From a virus, in the IMG/VR virus record IMGVR_UViG_3300036900_000192, positions 1 to 43,845 of that record: DNA of 43,845 bases. The stretch is one strand, 5' to 3'. Below the pieces are notes generated by a model. It had not been told where the DNA came from, did not search any database, and saw nothing but the letters and a program-made list of their open reading frames with translations. Below are positions 21,380 through 30,366 of this stretch, one piece after another (position 1 is the stretch's first letter; each line of letters opens with the position of its first letter). A program made the position numbers and the translations under genes.

Positions 21380-22017
21380 ACATCCGGCACTACTACCACC
21401 TGTACGCCGACGGCGAGTGGGAGCTGCCCGTCGCCGGGCACTTCGGCGCGCTGGCCGACGCGGGCCTGCACGCTGAGACCGTCGTGGGCATTGTCGGCGC
21501 CGAGCCGAACCGCAACCGCGCCCGGGAAGCGGTCCGCATCCTGTGCCAGACAGACGGCCTGCCGCTCCCTGTCCGCTACGTGGAGGCGTACCAGGGCTGG
21601 GAGCAGCACACCCTGCGCGAGATGCGCCGTGACGCGCTTGAGCTCCCCGAGTTCTACGCGCTGTACTGCCACACCAAGGGCGCGGCCAACCCGGCGCCGT
21701 CGCAGGACCGCTGGCGGCAGGCGATGACCACCGCGCTCGTCGGGGGCTGGCAGAAGTGCACCGAGCTGCTCGCCGGCCATGACAGCGTGGGATGCCACCG
21801 GTACGTGCCGCCGCCGCCAAGGGACAACCCGTTCTACGCGGGGAACTTCTGGTGGGCGCGCTCGCCGGTGCTGGCCGGCCTGCCTGACCCGATGTCGGAT
21901 GACGTGATCCACAACCACGGTGACGAGCGGTGGACCTCTCACCGCTACGCCGCCGAGATCTGGCTCCAGCCGTGGGAGCGGTGGGCCGACGTGCTGCCCG
22001 GCACGGTGAGCTACTGA
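21376..22017 (+). CDS. glycosyltransferase-like protein
   Basis: The protein has 213 residues from GTG 21376. It has the phage-type pattern FYALYCHTKGAANPAPSQDR, W-x-M, then NPFYAGNFWWARSP, also seen in polysaccharide-type glycosyltransferases. No clean DxD is visible in the N-terminal part, so it may use a different metal site. Its neighbours support a role in the same glycan pathway. Confidence 0.6.
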   Translation: MNIRHYYHLYADGEWELPVAGHFGALADAGLHAETVVGIVGAEPNRNRAREAVRILCQTDGLPLPVRYVEAYQGWEQHTLREMRRDALELPEFYALYCHTKGAANPAPSQDRWRQAMTTALVGGWQKCTELLAGHDSVGCHRYVPPPPRDNPFYAGNFWWARSPVLAGLPDPMSDDVIHNHGDERWTSHRYAAEIWLQPWERWADVLPGTVSY

Positions 22018-22694
22018 TGCTCGCCGTCGTGATCTTCCGCGACCGGGTCACCTACGCGGCCCGCTGCACCGCCGCCCTGCAAGCCGCCGGCCTTGACGTC
22101 GTGATCGCCGACCACGGCACCACATACCCGGCCGCGCTGGACTGGCTCGCCGGGCTCGAGCGGTCCGGCGTCCCGGTGCACTACGACGGCGACGCCCACG
22201 CCCACGTCCTGTGGCAGCGCCCGTGGTTCCGCGAGCTCGCCGCCGCCGGCCCGTACATCGTCACCGACCCCGACGTCGTGCCGTCCGAGGACTGCCCGCC
22301 CGACTGGCCGGACGTCCTGGCGGAGGCACTGAGGGAAAACCCGGCGCTCGAGCGCGCCGGGCTCGCCCTGCGGATCGACAACCTGCCTGAGCACAACCCG
22401 GCCAGGGCCGACGTGATCGGGTGGGAGTCGCAGTTCTGGGAGCGCCCGCTACTGCCCGGCTTCTACGCCGCGGCGCTCGACACGACGCTCGCGGTGCACC
22501 AGCCGCTCACGCCGGCGACCGAGGGCCACGCCACCGGCCGCGCCGTCCGGAGCGGCTTCCCGTACACCGCCGACCACCTCGCGTGGCACGAGGACCCGCA
22601 GAACCTGCCCGAAGACGTCGCCTGGTACTACGCCCGCCTCGAGCGGCGCGTCTGCCGGTGCGGCGCCGGGGTCTCCCACTGGGCGCCGAAGTGA
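22017..22694 (+). CDS. glycosyltransferase-like protein with DPD motif
   Basis: The protein has 225 residues. It begins MLAVVIFRDRVTYAARCTAA and contains YIVTDPDVVPSEDCPPDWPD, a DxD-type metal site, as in small actinophage glycosyltransferases. A C-terminal CRCGAG could bind metal. ATG 22017 shares a base with the previous TGA. Confidence 0.65.
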   Translation: MLAVVIFRDRVTYAARCTAALQAAGLDVVIADHGTTYPAALDWLAGLERSGVPVHYDGDAHAHVLWQRPWFRELAAAGPYIVTDPDVVPSEDCPPDWPDVLAEALRENPALERAGLALRIDNLPEHNPARADVIGWESQFWERPLLPGFYAAALDTTLAVHQPLTPATEGHATGRAVRSGFPYTADHLAWHEDPQNLPEDVAWYYARLERRVCRCGAGVSHWAPK

Positions 22695-23218
22695 AGTGGG
22701 TCCGGACCTGGCCCGAACGGATACCGCCGTTCCGCGGCTACGTGGTCGACATGATGGAGCGCGCCGTCATGGACACCGACTACTTTCCGGTCCTGGCCGC
22801 GCTCGACGCCGACACGGTCATCATCGAGTGGGACCTGGCGGTCTCGCTCGAGGACATGCTGGCGTTCACCGCCGCGTGCGAGGCCGACCCGGGCACGGTC
22901 CGGGTAGCACCGTACCGGCTCTACCACCGCAAGCGCGACGGCCAGCCGGTACCGGTCTGGGCGCACCAGTCCGCATGGCACTACGCGCCGCTCACCGGCA
23001 GGCACATCGGCGACGGCGAGCCGGCCTGCGACTGGTTCGGCCTCGGCCTCGCCTACCTGCCGCTCGCCGTGGTGCAGAAGTTCCTCGCCAGTAACCCTGT
23101 GCGGCCGGTCACCGACAAGACGTTCAGCCAGTGGCATCATGACGCAGGCCTCGGCATGGTGCCGGTTGAGTGGGGCGTGCGCCCGGTGCACCTGCACTAC
23201 GAGCTGCCCGGTGCCTAA
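22691..23218 (+). CDS. glycosyltransferase-like protein
   Basis: The 175-residue reading starts at GTG 22691, overlapping the previous TGA. It has DADTVIIEWDLAVSLEDML, with an acidic pair where a DxD would lie, then DWFGLGLAYLPLAVVQKF and VEWGVRPVHLHY. It resembles the downstream glycosyltransferase-type genes of actinophages. It is the last of the cluster and overlaps the HNH gene. Confidence 0.55.
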   Translation: MKWVRTWPERIPPFRGYVVDMMERAVMDTDYFPVLAALDADTVIIEWDLAVSLEDMLAFTAACEADPGTVRVAPYRLYHRKRDGQPVPVWAHQSAWHYAPLTGRHIGDGEPACDWFGLGLAYLPLAVVQKFLASNPVRPVTDKTFSQWHHDAGLGMVPVEWGVRPVHLHYELPGA

Positions 23219-23552
23219 CGGCCGGTGGTCCGGCTCGACCCGGCGGCAGCGGCTGCCGGCGAACTGGCCGCAGCTCTGCCGCGAGGCACGCGAGCTGTAC
23301 GGCACCAGCTGCTACCTCTGCGGTCACGGCGACGCGGTCGACACCGACCACCTGATCGCGGGCGACAACCATGACGTGGCCAACCTGCGGGCCATCTGCG
23401 GCCGCGGCTGCCAGGAGTGCCGCGCACTGGCCCGCACGCCGTGCCACGTCGTCAAGTCGAGCCGCGAAGGCGGCAAAGCCGCGCAAGCGGCAAGACCCAG
23501 GCGGAACCGCGAACCCGAGCGACACCCAGGAATGAGGCAACCATGGCCATGA
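23211..23552 (+). CDS. HNH endonuclease next to the terminase
   Basis: The 113-residue protein starts at GTG 23211, overlapping the previous stop. CYLCGHG, DTDHLIAGDNHDVANLRAIC and PCHVVKSSREGG supply the two zinc pairs and the H-N-H set; a short insertion (GRGCQECRALART) separates the last two elements. HNH proteins beside terminase in cos-type phages help cut the packaging site. That role fits here, with the terminase genes 570 bases on. Confidence 0.78.
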   Translation: MPNGRWSGSTRRQRLPANWPQLCREARELYGTSCYLCGHGDAVDTDHLIAGDNHDVANLRAICGRGCQECRALARTPCHVVKSSREGGKAAQAARPRRNREPERHPGMRQPWP

Positions 23553-23809
23553 AGCCGATGCCGCGCATGACATCCGGCCCGAACGCCGGCGCACCGGTCC
23601 CCAAGAAGTACCGCGCACTGCCCGCGTCCGACTTCGCCCTGTCCAAGGGCAGGTACCCGGACAACACGGTCAAGCGCGCACGCAACGCCCTCGCCAGGGT
23701 GGCGCAGAACGGCACCCCCGCGCAGCAGGCCACCGTCAAGGCCGCAGTCGCACGCAAGTACCCGGCGATCAAGGTCGCCGGCAAGAAGCCCATGCGCAAG
23801 GGAATGTAA
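23543..23809 (+). CDS. basic 88-residue protein (DUF6582-like)
   Basis: Start ATG 23543 has AGGAATGAGG upstream. The core LPASDFALSKGRYPDNTVKR, then ARNALARVAQNGTP, then KAAVARKYPAI matches the short DUF6582-type pattern common in actinophages. It is rich in lysine and arginine. Function is unknown. Confidence 0.6.
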   Translation: MAMKPMPRMTSGPNAGAPVPKKYRALPASDFALSKGRYPDNTVKRARNALARVAQNGTPAQQATVKAAVARKYPAIKVAGKKPMRKGM

Positions 23810-23811
23810 CC

Positions 23812-23991
23812 GTGCCCGGCCAGCACAGCGTCCGCAGCCAGGCCCAGCAGCGCTACCTCTTCGCCACGCACAAGACCTTCGCAAAGCGCTGGTCGGTAGC
23901 AGCAGGCGAGACCGGCCCGAAGGGCAACCCGGCATCGAGAGCTGCCTACCATCGCCTGCCAGTCCGCAAGGGAATCCGCAAGCGAGCATGA
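23812..23991 (+). CDS. 59-residue basic protein
   Basis: GTG 23812 lies 2 bases after the previous stop. The peptide (VPGQHSVRSQAQQRYLFATH...) is basic with an R-K-rich end. It may be related to its neighbour in role, as small basic packaging-side proteins often are. No domain is recognised. Confidence 0.5.
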   Translation: MPGQHSVRSQAQQRYLFATHKTFAKRWSVAAGETGPKGNPASRAAYHRLPVRKGIRKRA

Positions 23992-24120
23992 GAGTGGTCA
24001 CGATCAGTAACCACCCCGGGGTTACCCCTCCCCCCTGCCAGCACCTTCACCGGCCTCGCATAGCACCTCGGCTTTTACGTACGTATCGTCACGTTTTCGA
24101 TTAACGGAAAGTAATCATCA
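23992..24120. other. intergenic segment, candidate packaging (cos) region
   Basis: GTAACC (24007-24012) and GGTTAC (24020-24025) are inverted around CCCCGGGG (24014-24021), then comes a C-rich stretch and the palindrome TACGTACGTA (24076-24085) within A/T-rich DNA. It lies between HNH and the small terminase, where cos sites are usual. No gene is seen. The last 60 bases could also hold a late promoter. Confidence 0.4.
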
Positions 24121-24477
24121 ATGAATGAGAAGCCGCCGACCGGGCTGGGCGCCAAGGCGCGCAAGTTCTGGCTTGCCGCGGTTTCGGAGTTCGGTTTCAG
24201 GCTTGACGAGCTGCGCGTGCTCGAGGACGCGTGCCGCGAGATGGACCTGATCGACCGGATGGAGAAGGAGCAGCGCGGCAGGCCCCTGATTGCGCGCGGC
24301 TCGCAGGGCCAGGAAGTGGCGGCGCCCCTGATCCAGGAGCTGAGGCAGCACCGGGCGACGCTGGCGCGGCTGCTGTCGCAGCTGGCGATCCCGGATGAGG
24401 GCGCCGAGGGCGGCGACGCGTCGCGGTCGGCGGCGGCCCGCGAGCTGATCATGGCCCGGTGGCGGCGTGGCTCATAG
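24121..24477 (+). CDS. terminase small subunit (P27-like)
   Basis: The protein has 118 residues. The pattern PPTGLGAKARKFWLAAVSEF, then LDELRVLEDACREMDLIDRM, fits P27-family small terminases, which recognise phage DNA and bring it to the motor. A helical middle and a basic C-terminus follow. The large terminase start overlaps its end by 11 bases. Confidence 0.8.
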   Translation: MNEKPPTGLGAKARKFWLAAVSEFGFRLDELRVLEDACREMDLIDRMEKEQRGRPLIARGSQGQEVAAPLIQELRQHRATLARLLSQLAIPDEGAEGGDASRSAAARELIMARWRRGS

Positions 24478-26296
24478 GCAGGCCGCGGACGACACCGCGG
24501 AGGTGACCGCGGCGGTCGTCGGCTGGTACCGCGGAGAGCTGGCCGAGCCTGCGCGGTTCCCGTGGTCGGGTTCGCGGGCGAGCTGGCGGGAGAAGCCGGG
24601 TTCTCCGCTGGTGCTGCCGGTGCCGGAGCTGATCGGGCCGAGCTGGCAGACGCGAGAGGGCCGCTGGCTGCTGCCGGAGTACAGCCTCGGGTGGGGGATG
24701 CTGGGCTGGTACGGGACGTGGCTGCAGTTGTCGCCGGGGGTTGCGTGGCGGCACACGCTTGAGCAGGCGCGGTGGACGCTGTGGTGGTACGCGGTTGACG
24801 GGCGCGGCCGGTTCACGCACCGGGACGCGGTTTTGCAGCGGCTGAAGGGGTGGGGGAAGGACCCGCTGGCGGCGGCTTTGTGCGCGGGGGAGATGCTGGG
24901 CCCGTGCCGGTTCGCCGGGTGGGATGCGGACGGCCAGCCGATAGGTGAGCCGCACCCGCAGCCGTGGGTGCAGACGGCGGCGACGTCGCTCGAGCAGACG
25001 AAGAACACGATGCTGCTGTTCCAGTACCTGTTCACCCCGGCGGCGGTCGCGAAGTGGCGTTTGCAGGTGCTGAAGGAGAAGGTGCACGGCGCAGGCGGGG
25101 CGCTGATCGAGGCGGTCACGTCGTCCCCGGCGACGCTTGAGGGCGCGCGGAGCACGTTCGTGCTGATGAACGAGACGCAGCACTGGAATGCGTCCAACTC
25201 GGGCCATGACATGGCGGACGTGATCGAGCGGAACGTGACGAAGAGCCCGGACGGGGCGGCGCGGACGCTGGCGATCACGAACGCGCCGATGCCGGGCGAG
25301 GACAGCGTGGCTGAGCGGACGCGGGACGCGTGGGAGCTGGCACAGTCGGGGAAGGCGGCGGATGTCGGCCTGATGTACGACTCGGTTGAGCCGCCGGCGG
25401 GGGCGCCGCTGCCGGAGGTCGGCAATGAGCAGGCTGAGGAGTTCGCCCGTGAGGTGATCCGGGCGGTGCGGGGTGACTCGACGTGGCTGGACGTGGACCG
25501 GATCTTGCAGTCGATGCAGGACGTGCGGAACGCGCCGAGCAGGTCGCGGCGGTTCTGGTACAACGAGCTCCATTCGCCGGAGGACGCGTGGTGCGCGCGG
25601 GCCGAGTGGGAGGCGTGCAAGGTCGAGGGCCTGGAGCTGGCTGACGGCGACTGGATTGTCCTGTTCGGTGACGGGAGCAAGAGCGACGACGCGACGGCGC
25701 TGGTCGGCTGCCGGATGGATGACGGTGCAGTGTTCCTGCTGGGCTGCTGGCAGCGCCCGCAGCACGCGAAGGACTGGCGGGTCGACCGGGCTGAGGTTGA
25801 CGGGGCGGTGACGGACGCGCACGGGCGGTTCCGGGTGTGCGGCTTCTTCTGGGACCCGGCGCCGGGCACCGATGAGGAGACGGGCGACCGCTACTGGGAC
25901 GATCTGGTGACGGAGTGGGCGCTGCGCTGGGGCGAGACGTACTTCACGAGGGCGAGCGATAAGCACGCGGTGAGCTGGCCGATGGACAAGAACCACCCGG
26001 CGAACGTGCGCGACTTCACCGTCGCGGCCGGACAGGGGCGGGCGGACGTGACGCGGCGCGACCTGCCGCACGACGGGAAGCGGCTGCTGCGGATCCACGT
26101 GTGCAACATGCGCCGGCGCCTGAACAAGTGGGGCGTCTCGGTTGGCAAGGAGCACCGTGAGTCGTCGGCGAAGATCGACGCCGGCGTGTGCGTGATCGGC
26201 GCGCGGATGCTGCGCCGCCGGGTGCAGCTGTCTAAGGAGTGGATGCGCGAGCTCCGTAAGGCGCGCGGTCAGGGAAGGGTGGTGGTTTTCCGGTGA
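24467..26296 (+). CDS. terminase large subunit
   Basis: The 609-residue protein starts at GTG 24467. The ATPase half has a Walker A-like GWGKD at residues 128-132 and a Walker B-like STFVLMNE near 230. The nuclease half begins around IVLFGDGSKSDDATA, with acidic residues that bind metal. It cuts and pumps the genome into heads through the portal. The long open frames on the opposite strand here are shadows. Confidence 0.88.
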   Translation: MAHRQAADDTAEVTAAVVGWYRGELAEPARFPWSGSRASWREKPGSPLVLPVPELIGPSWQTREGRWLLPEYSLGWGMLGWYGTWLQLSPGVAWRHTLEQARWTLWWYAVDGRGRFTHRDAVLQRLKGWGKDPLAAALCAGEMLGPCRFAGWDADGQPIGEPHPQPWVQTAATSLEQTKNTMLLFQYLFTPAAVAKWRLQVLKEKVHGAGGALIEAVTSSPATLEGARSTFVLMNETQHWNASNSGHDMADVIERNVTKSPDGAARTLAITNAPMPGEDSVAERTRDAWELAQSGKAADVGLMYDSVEPPAGAPLPEVGNEQAEEFAREVIRAVRGDSTWLDVDRILQSMQDVRNAPSRSRRFWYNELHSPEDAWCARAEWEACKVEGLELADGDWIVLFGDGSKSDDATALVGCRMDDGAVFLLGCWQRPQHAKDWRVDRAEVDGAVTDAHGRFRVCGFFWDPAPGTDEETGDRYWDDLVTEWALRWGETYFTRASDKHAVSWPMDKNHPANVRDFTVAAGQGRADVTRRDLPHDGKRLLRIHVCNMRRRLNKWGVSVGKEHRESSAKIDAGVCVIGARMLRRRVQLSKEWMRELRKARGQGRVVVFR

Positions 26297-26481
26297 TCGA
26301 GCCGCCGTGCAGTTTCCGGGCTGTCTTTCACTGGCCGACGTTCTACCGGTACCGCGTGGGCTTGCGTGGCTTGCGCGTGACGCCGAACCGCTATGGCCAC
26401 GCCGTGATCGGCCTGGCGCTGGTTGCCGGCCGTTATGCCTACTGCGTGAAGTGGGCGGACGCGAGGGCGGTTTTCCGGTGA
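26293..26481 (+). CDS. 62-residue small protein between terminase and portal
   Basis: GTG 26293 overlaps the terminase stop and the end overlaps the portal GTG. The same TTTTCCGGTGA end/start joint occurs at both junctions. The peptide is aromatic- and arginine-rich with a hydrophobic stretch (AVIGLALVAGRYAYCV). Function is unknown. Confidence 0.45.
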   Translation: MIEPPCSFRAVFHWPTFYRYRVGLRGLRVTPNRYGHAVIGLALVAGRYAYCVKWADARAVFR

Positions 26482-28025
26482 GCATCCTGTGGGAGACGCC
26501 GCTGTCACTCGGCATGCCGCTCGACCTGGCGAACGATGTCCTGTCGCCGGATGAGCAGGACATCGCCGACCGGCTGCTGATGCGGCTGAACCAGGACCTG
26601 CCGTACCTGAACGTGCGGGCGGAGTACTACGACGGCGAGCAGCGGATGCGGCACCTGGGCATATCGGTGCCGCCGGAGCTTGAGCACAAGCTGCGGGCGG
26701 CGGTCGGCTGGCCGCGGGTGATCGTCGACGCGATCAGGTACAAGCTGCGGGTCAGCGGGTTCCGGTACCCGTCGGCGCTTGAGGCGGACAGCGACATGTG
26801 GGACATCTGGACGGCGAACAAGATGCGCGCCAAGTCCCAGCTGGCGCACCTGGCGTGCCTGAAGTACGGCCGCTGCTTCCTGGTGGCCGGGTCTGAGGGC
26901 CCGCGGGGGATGCCGCTGATCACGGCGGAGAGCCCGACGACGATGGCGGCGGAGTTCGACGCGGCGACTCACCAGGTGACGGCGGCGCTGCAGCTGTACC
27001 GGTATTACGGGGCGCAGGCGGCGGCACTGTACCTGCCGGGTCAGACGATTCACCTGGTGCGCCAGGCGACGGTGCCGGGGGGCACTGTACAGCAGTGGGA
27101 GCTGAGCAGCCGGGACGTGCACGGCCTGGAGCAGCCGCCGGTGACGATGATGGCGAACCGGGCCGAGCTCGAGGACCTGTACGGGCGCAGCGAGATCACC
27201 CCGGAGGTCATGAGCATCACCGACGCGGCGTGCCGCCGGCTGCTCGGCATGGACGTGGCCAGCGAGTTCTTCGGCACTTTGCAGCGGTACATCATCGGCG
27301 CGGCGATGAGCAACTTCCAGACGCCGGACGGTGACCCGATCGCGGCGTGGGAGAGCTACATCGGCCGGCTGCTGGTGCTGGAGCGGGATGAGGAAGGCAA
27401 CGTGCCGGCGGTGGGCACGTTCAGCGCTAACTCGCCGCAGCCGCTGATCGACGTTTTGCAGCTGTACGCGCGCCTCATGTCCTCGGTGTCGCGGGTAAGC
27501 GCGCACCGCTTCGGCCTTTCGACGGATAACCCGGTGTCGGCGGAGGCGATCAAGGCGGAGGACGCGCAGCTTGACGAGCTGGCGGTCAGCAAGCAGGAAG
27601 CCTATTCGGACCCGTGGATGGCGTGCATGCAGCATGCGCTGGCGATCGGGAACGGCGGGAGCCTGCCGGGTGACGCCCGGTACCTGGAGGTGCTGTGGGC
27701 GTCGCCGTCGGTGCCGTCCCCGGCGGTGCTGGCGCAGGCGGCGCTGGCGAAGGTACAGGCGGGCATGGTGCCGTCAACCTCGGACGTGCTGCTTGAGGAG
27801 GTCGGTTACTCGCCGCCGCAGATCAAGCGGATCGAGGCGGACCGCAAGCGGGCGGCGTCGCAGGAGGACCTGGCGGCGATCGCGGACGCCCTGTCCACCG
27901 GGACCCTGGCCAAGGAGCTCGGCGCGGAGGCGGGGACGATGAACCCGGCACAGGCAGAGAAGACGGCGGCGGGGAACGCGGCGGGTGCCGGTGGCACAGC
28001 AGGCCAGCAGCCAGCCGGCCGCTGA
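26478..28025 (+). CDS. portal protein
   Basis: The 515-residue protein starts at GTG 26478. Order and features fit SPP1/HK97-type phage portals: an N-terminal alpha/beta part (YYDGEQRMRHLG), a long helical stem (FGLSTDNPVSAEAIKAEDAQ) and a C-terminal low-complexity tail. It forms the ring in the head vertex through which DNA moves. The MuF-like gene overlaps its end. Confidence 0.88.
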   Translation: MSILWETPLSLGMPLDLANDVLSPDEQDIADRLLMRLNQDLPYLNVRAEYYDGEQRMRHLGISVPPELEHKLRAAVGWPRVIVDAIRYKLRVSGFRYPSALEADSDMWDIWTANKMRAKSQLAHLACLKYGRCFLVAGSEGPRGMPLITAESPTTMAAEFDAATHQVTAALQLYRYYGAQAAALYLPGQTIHLVRQATVPGGTVQQWELSSRDVHGLEQPPVTMMANRAELEDLYGRSEITPEVMSITDAACRRLLGMDVASEFFGTLQRYIIGAAMSNFQTPDGDPIAAWESYIGRLLVLERDEEGNVPAVGTFSANSPQPLIDVLQLYARLMSSVSRVSAHRFGLSTDNPVSAEAIKAEDAQLDELAVSKQEAYSDPWMACMQHALAIGNGGSLPGDARYLEVLWASPSVPSPAVLAQAALAKVQAGMVPSTSDVLLEEVGYSPPQIKRIEADRKRAASQEDLAAIADALSTGTLAKELGAEAGTMNPAQAEKTAAGNAAGAGGTAGQQPAGR

Positions 28026-28716
28026 CTACCAGCGGCGCCAGGCGCTGCTCGCATCCGCGCTGGCGGTGCAGGTGGACGCGGCATTCACGTCGCTACTGGT
28101 GATCGGTGACCTGCGGGCGTCGCTGCCGGTCTTGTCGGCCGGGGTGGCGGCGCTGGTGCAGCGGTACGGGTCCGCGTCAGCGGGGATCGCCGCGTCGTAC
28201 TACGACCAGGCGCGCGCCGCGGCCGCGGTCAAGGGCGCGTTCCACGTGGTTCCCGCTTCGCCGGCCGGCCTGGATCAGGTTACGCAGTCGGTGCGGTTCG
28301 CGACGCGGACCCTGTGGAGCTCGCGGCCCGACACCGCCCCGGCGAAGGCGATGACGCGGGCAGTCGCCGAGCGGCACGTGATGGACGCGGGCCGGGACAC
28401 GATCACGGCGGCCGTTGCGGGGGACCGGCAGGCGCGCGGGTGGGCGCGGGTGACGCGGCCGGGGTGCTGCTACTTCTGCGCGATGCTCGCAACCAGGGGC
28501 GGCGCGTACCTGTCGAAGCAGAGCGCCGAGTTCAAGAAGGGCACCGACGAGCCCTACCACGACCACTGCCACTGCGTGCCTGAGCCGGTTTTCGGGGCGT
28601 ACGAGATGACGGCCGATGCCCGCGCCTGGCAGGCACTGTGGCGCTCGTCGACGAAGGGCCTCTCGGGTGATGAGGCCGTTAAGGCTTTCCGGCAGGCGTT
28701 CGAAGGCCGGGATTAG
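27985..28716 (+). CDS. MuF-like minor head protein
   Basis: The protein has 243 residues; GTG 27985 or 27991 could be the start. The C-terminal RPGCCYFCAMLATRGGAYLS, then DEPYHDHCHCVPEPVF, is the Cys/His signature of MuF/capsid maturation-type proteins of actinophages. The N-terminal part is helical. It is thought to be packaged in the head or to help its assembly. No protease active site is evident. Confidence 0.75.
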   Translation: MPVAQQASSQPAADYQRRQALLASALAVQVDAAFTSLLVIGDLRASLPVLSAGVAALVQRYGSASAGIAASYYDQARAAAAVKGAFHVVPASPAGLDQVTQSVRFATRTLWSSRPDTAPAKAMTRAVAERHVMDAGRDTITAAVAGDRQARGWARVTRPGCCYFCAMLATRGGAYLSKQSAEFKKGTDEPYHDHCHCVPEPVFGAYEMTADARAWQALWRSSTKGLSGDEAVKAFRQAFEGRD

Positions 28717-28731
28717 GCCCCGAAACGGGGC
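28717..28731 (+). other. short hairpin between MuF and scaffold genes
   Basis: GCCCCG-AAA-CGGGGC forms a 6-pair stem with a 3-base loop right after the MuF stop. Without a T-run it may be a weak terminator or an mRNA processing/stability element that tunes scaffold and capsid output. Confidence 0.4.
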
Positions 28732-28756
28732 GAAACCATCCGAAACGGAGGGTGAA

Positions 28757-29365
28757 ATGGCTGAAGACGGCCAGCAGGACCAGGACCAGGACGCAGCCGC
28801 GGACGCGGGCCAGCAGGGCGCCGGCGCAACGCCGGACACCGACTGGGAAGCCGAGGCGAAGAAGTGGCAGGCCCTGTCCAAGAAGAACGAGGACCGCGCC
28901 AAGGCGAACTCGGCAGCCGCAAAGAAGCTCGCAGACCTCGAGGCGGAGAACCAGTCCGACCTCGAGCGGGCGCAGGCCGAGCGTGACGCGGCCCGCGCCG
29001 AGATCACCGCGGCCCGCGAGGGCGTCGCGGCGGCGCGGCTCGAGGCGGCGCTGACCGGCCTCGTCGACGACCCGGCGGCCGAGGTCGCCGACCTGAACAT
29101 CAGCCGTTTCCTCGGCGATGACGGCCAGGTCGACCCGGAGAAGGTGTCGGCACTCAAGGCGCGGTACGCGTCGCGCGTGCCGCCGTCCGGCCCGCGGGCC
29201 CCGGCGCCGAACCCGGCGCAGGGCAACGGCACGCGGCAGCTGACGCTCCCGCAGATGGTCGCCGAGCTTGAGGCCAAGCCGGGCAAGTCGCGGGCCGAGC
29301 AGGTGGAGCTGGGGCGCCTGAAGGCGCGGCAGCTCATGCAAGTCAAGCAGCAGCAGCAGGGCTAG
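28757..29365 (+). CDS. scaffolding protein
   Basis: The protein has 202 residues, with CGGAGGGTGAA just before the ATG. It is acidic and Gln-rich at the N-terminus, a long coiled coil in the middle (LADLEAENQSDLERAQAERD) and basic at the C-terminus (LGRLKARQLMQVKQQQQG). This layout and its place just before the capsid gene are typical of scaffolds that guide capsid shell assembly. Confidence 0.82.
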   Translation: MAEDGQQDQDQDAAADAGQQGAGATPDTDWEAEAKKWQALSKKNEDRAKANSAAAKKLADLEAENQSDLERAQAERDAARAEITAAREGVAAARLEAALTGLVDDPAAEVADLNISRFLGDDGQVDPEKVSALKARYASRVPPSGPRAPAPNPAQGNGTRQLTLPQMVAELEAKPGKSRAEQVELGRLKARQLMQVKQQQQG

Positions 29366-29400
29366 GGCGCGGTGCCCGGCCCGGAAAAGAGAGGTAAGTC

Positions 29401-30363
29401 ATGGCGGTTAGCGGCCAGGGCACCACGTACAACCTTCCCAACTACCACGGGCGCTTGTTCGAAGTCTCCCCGACGGCGACCCCGTTCCTGAGCATGATCG
29501 GCGGGATCAACGGGGCCAAGACGATCCACAGCAAGACGTGGGAATGGCAGACGATCGGCGTGCGCAGCGCGTCGAACAACAACGTGGCGGCGGAAGGCGC
29601 GGCGGCGCCGACGGCGAGCGAGCAGGCACGGTCGAACGTCTTCAGCGTCACCGAGATCCACCACTCCAAGATCGACATCAGCTACTCCAAGCAGGCCGCG
29701 ACCGCGCAGTACGCCGGCCAGAACGTGGGCCCGGAGTTCGACGACGCGGTGATCGCCGAGGTGCAGCTGCAGATCGACCAGGAGCTCAAGGCGATCGGCC
29801 TCGACCTGGAGAAGAGCTTCCTGTCTGGCGTCTACCAGCTGCCGACGGACAACAACAGCAACCGGCAGACCCGCGGCATCCTGTCGGCGATCACCACGAA
29901 CCTGTGCACCGGCTCCGGTGCGGCGCTCACCACCGCGATGATCGAGACGACCCTGCTGAAGTCGATGTGGGACCACGGCGCCCCGCTCGACCAGGACAAC
30001 ACCGTGTTCATCTGCGACAGCGAGTCTGCCGGGTACATCAACAAGCTGTACTCGACGAGCTCGTCGCTGTCGGCGCCGACCCGTGACCGCACCATCGGCG
30101 GCATGGCGATCAAGACGATCACCACGATCTTCGGCACGTTCGGCGTGGTCATGGACAGGTCGATGCCCGCCAAGACGCTGCTGGTCGCGGACCTGTCGGT
30201 GTGCTTCCCGGTGTTCACCGAGGTCCCGAACAAGGGGATCTTGTTCACCGAGCCCCTGGCCAAGACGGGCTCGTCGGACCCGTACCAGATCTACGGCGAG
30301 ATCGGCCTGGAGTACGGGCCGGAGATCTACCACGGCGCGCTCGTCAGCTACGCCGCGGCGTAA
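29401..30363 (+). CDS. major capsid protein (HK97 fold)
   Basis: The protein has 320 residues. It begins MAVSGQGTTYNLPNYHGRLF and has E-loop and P-domain-like segments (EWQTIGVRSASNNNVAAEGA; LIASNVIAE-type helix near 120). The pattern resembles the HK97-fold SU10-type/DUF5309-like major capsid group of actinophages. It is preceded by the scaffold and followed by connectors. The ATG has GAGAGG upstream. Confidence 0.85.
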   Translation: MAVSGQGTTYNLPNYHGRLFEVSPTATPFLSMIGGINGAKTIHSKTWEWQTIGVRSASNNNVAAEGAAAPTASEQARSNVFSVTEIHHSKIDISYSKQAATAQYAGQNVGPEFDDAVIAEVQLQIDQELKAIGLDLEKSFLSGVYQLPTDNNSNRQTRGILSAITTNLCTGSGAALTTAMIETTLLKSMWDHGAPLDQDNTVFICDSESAGYINKLYSTSSSLSAPTRDRTIGGMAIKTITTIFGTFGVVMDRSMPAKTLLVADLSVCFPVFTEVPNKGILFTEPLAKTGSSDPYQIYGEIGLEYGPEIYHGALVSYAAA

Positions 30364-30366
30364 CTG

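Noticed and set aside
24449-26563. Long minus-strand frames opposite the large terminase (704 and 465 codons)
   Set aside because: The plus strand carries terminase motifs; the antisense frames are low-complexity shadows.
28616-28756. Longer scaffold gene beginning upstream at 28616
   Set aside because: The extension overlaps the MuF gene in another frame; the ATG at 28757 has a strong ribosome site and typical scaffold start.
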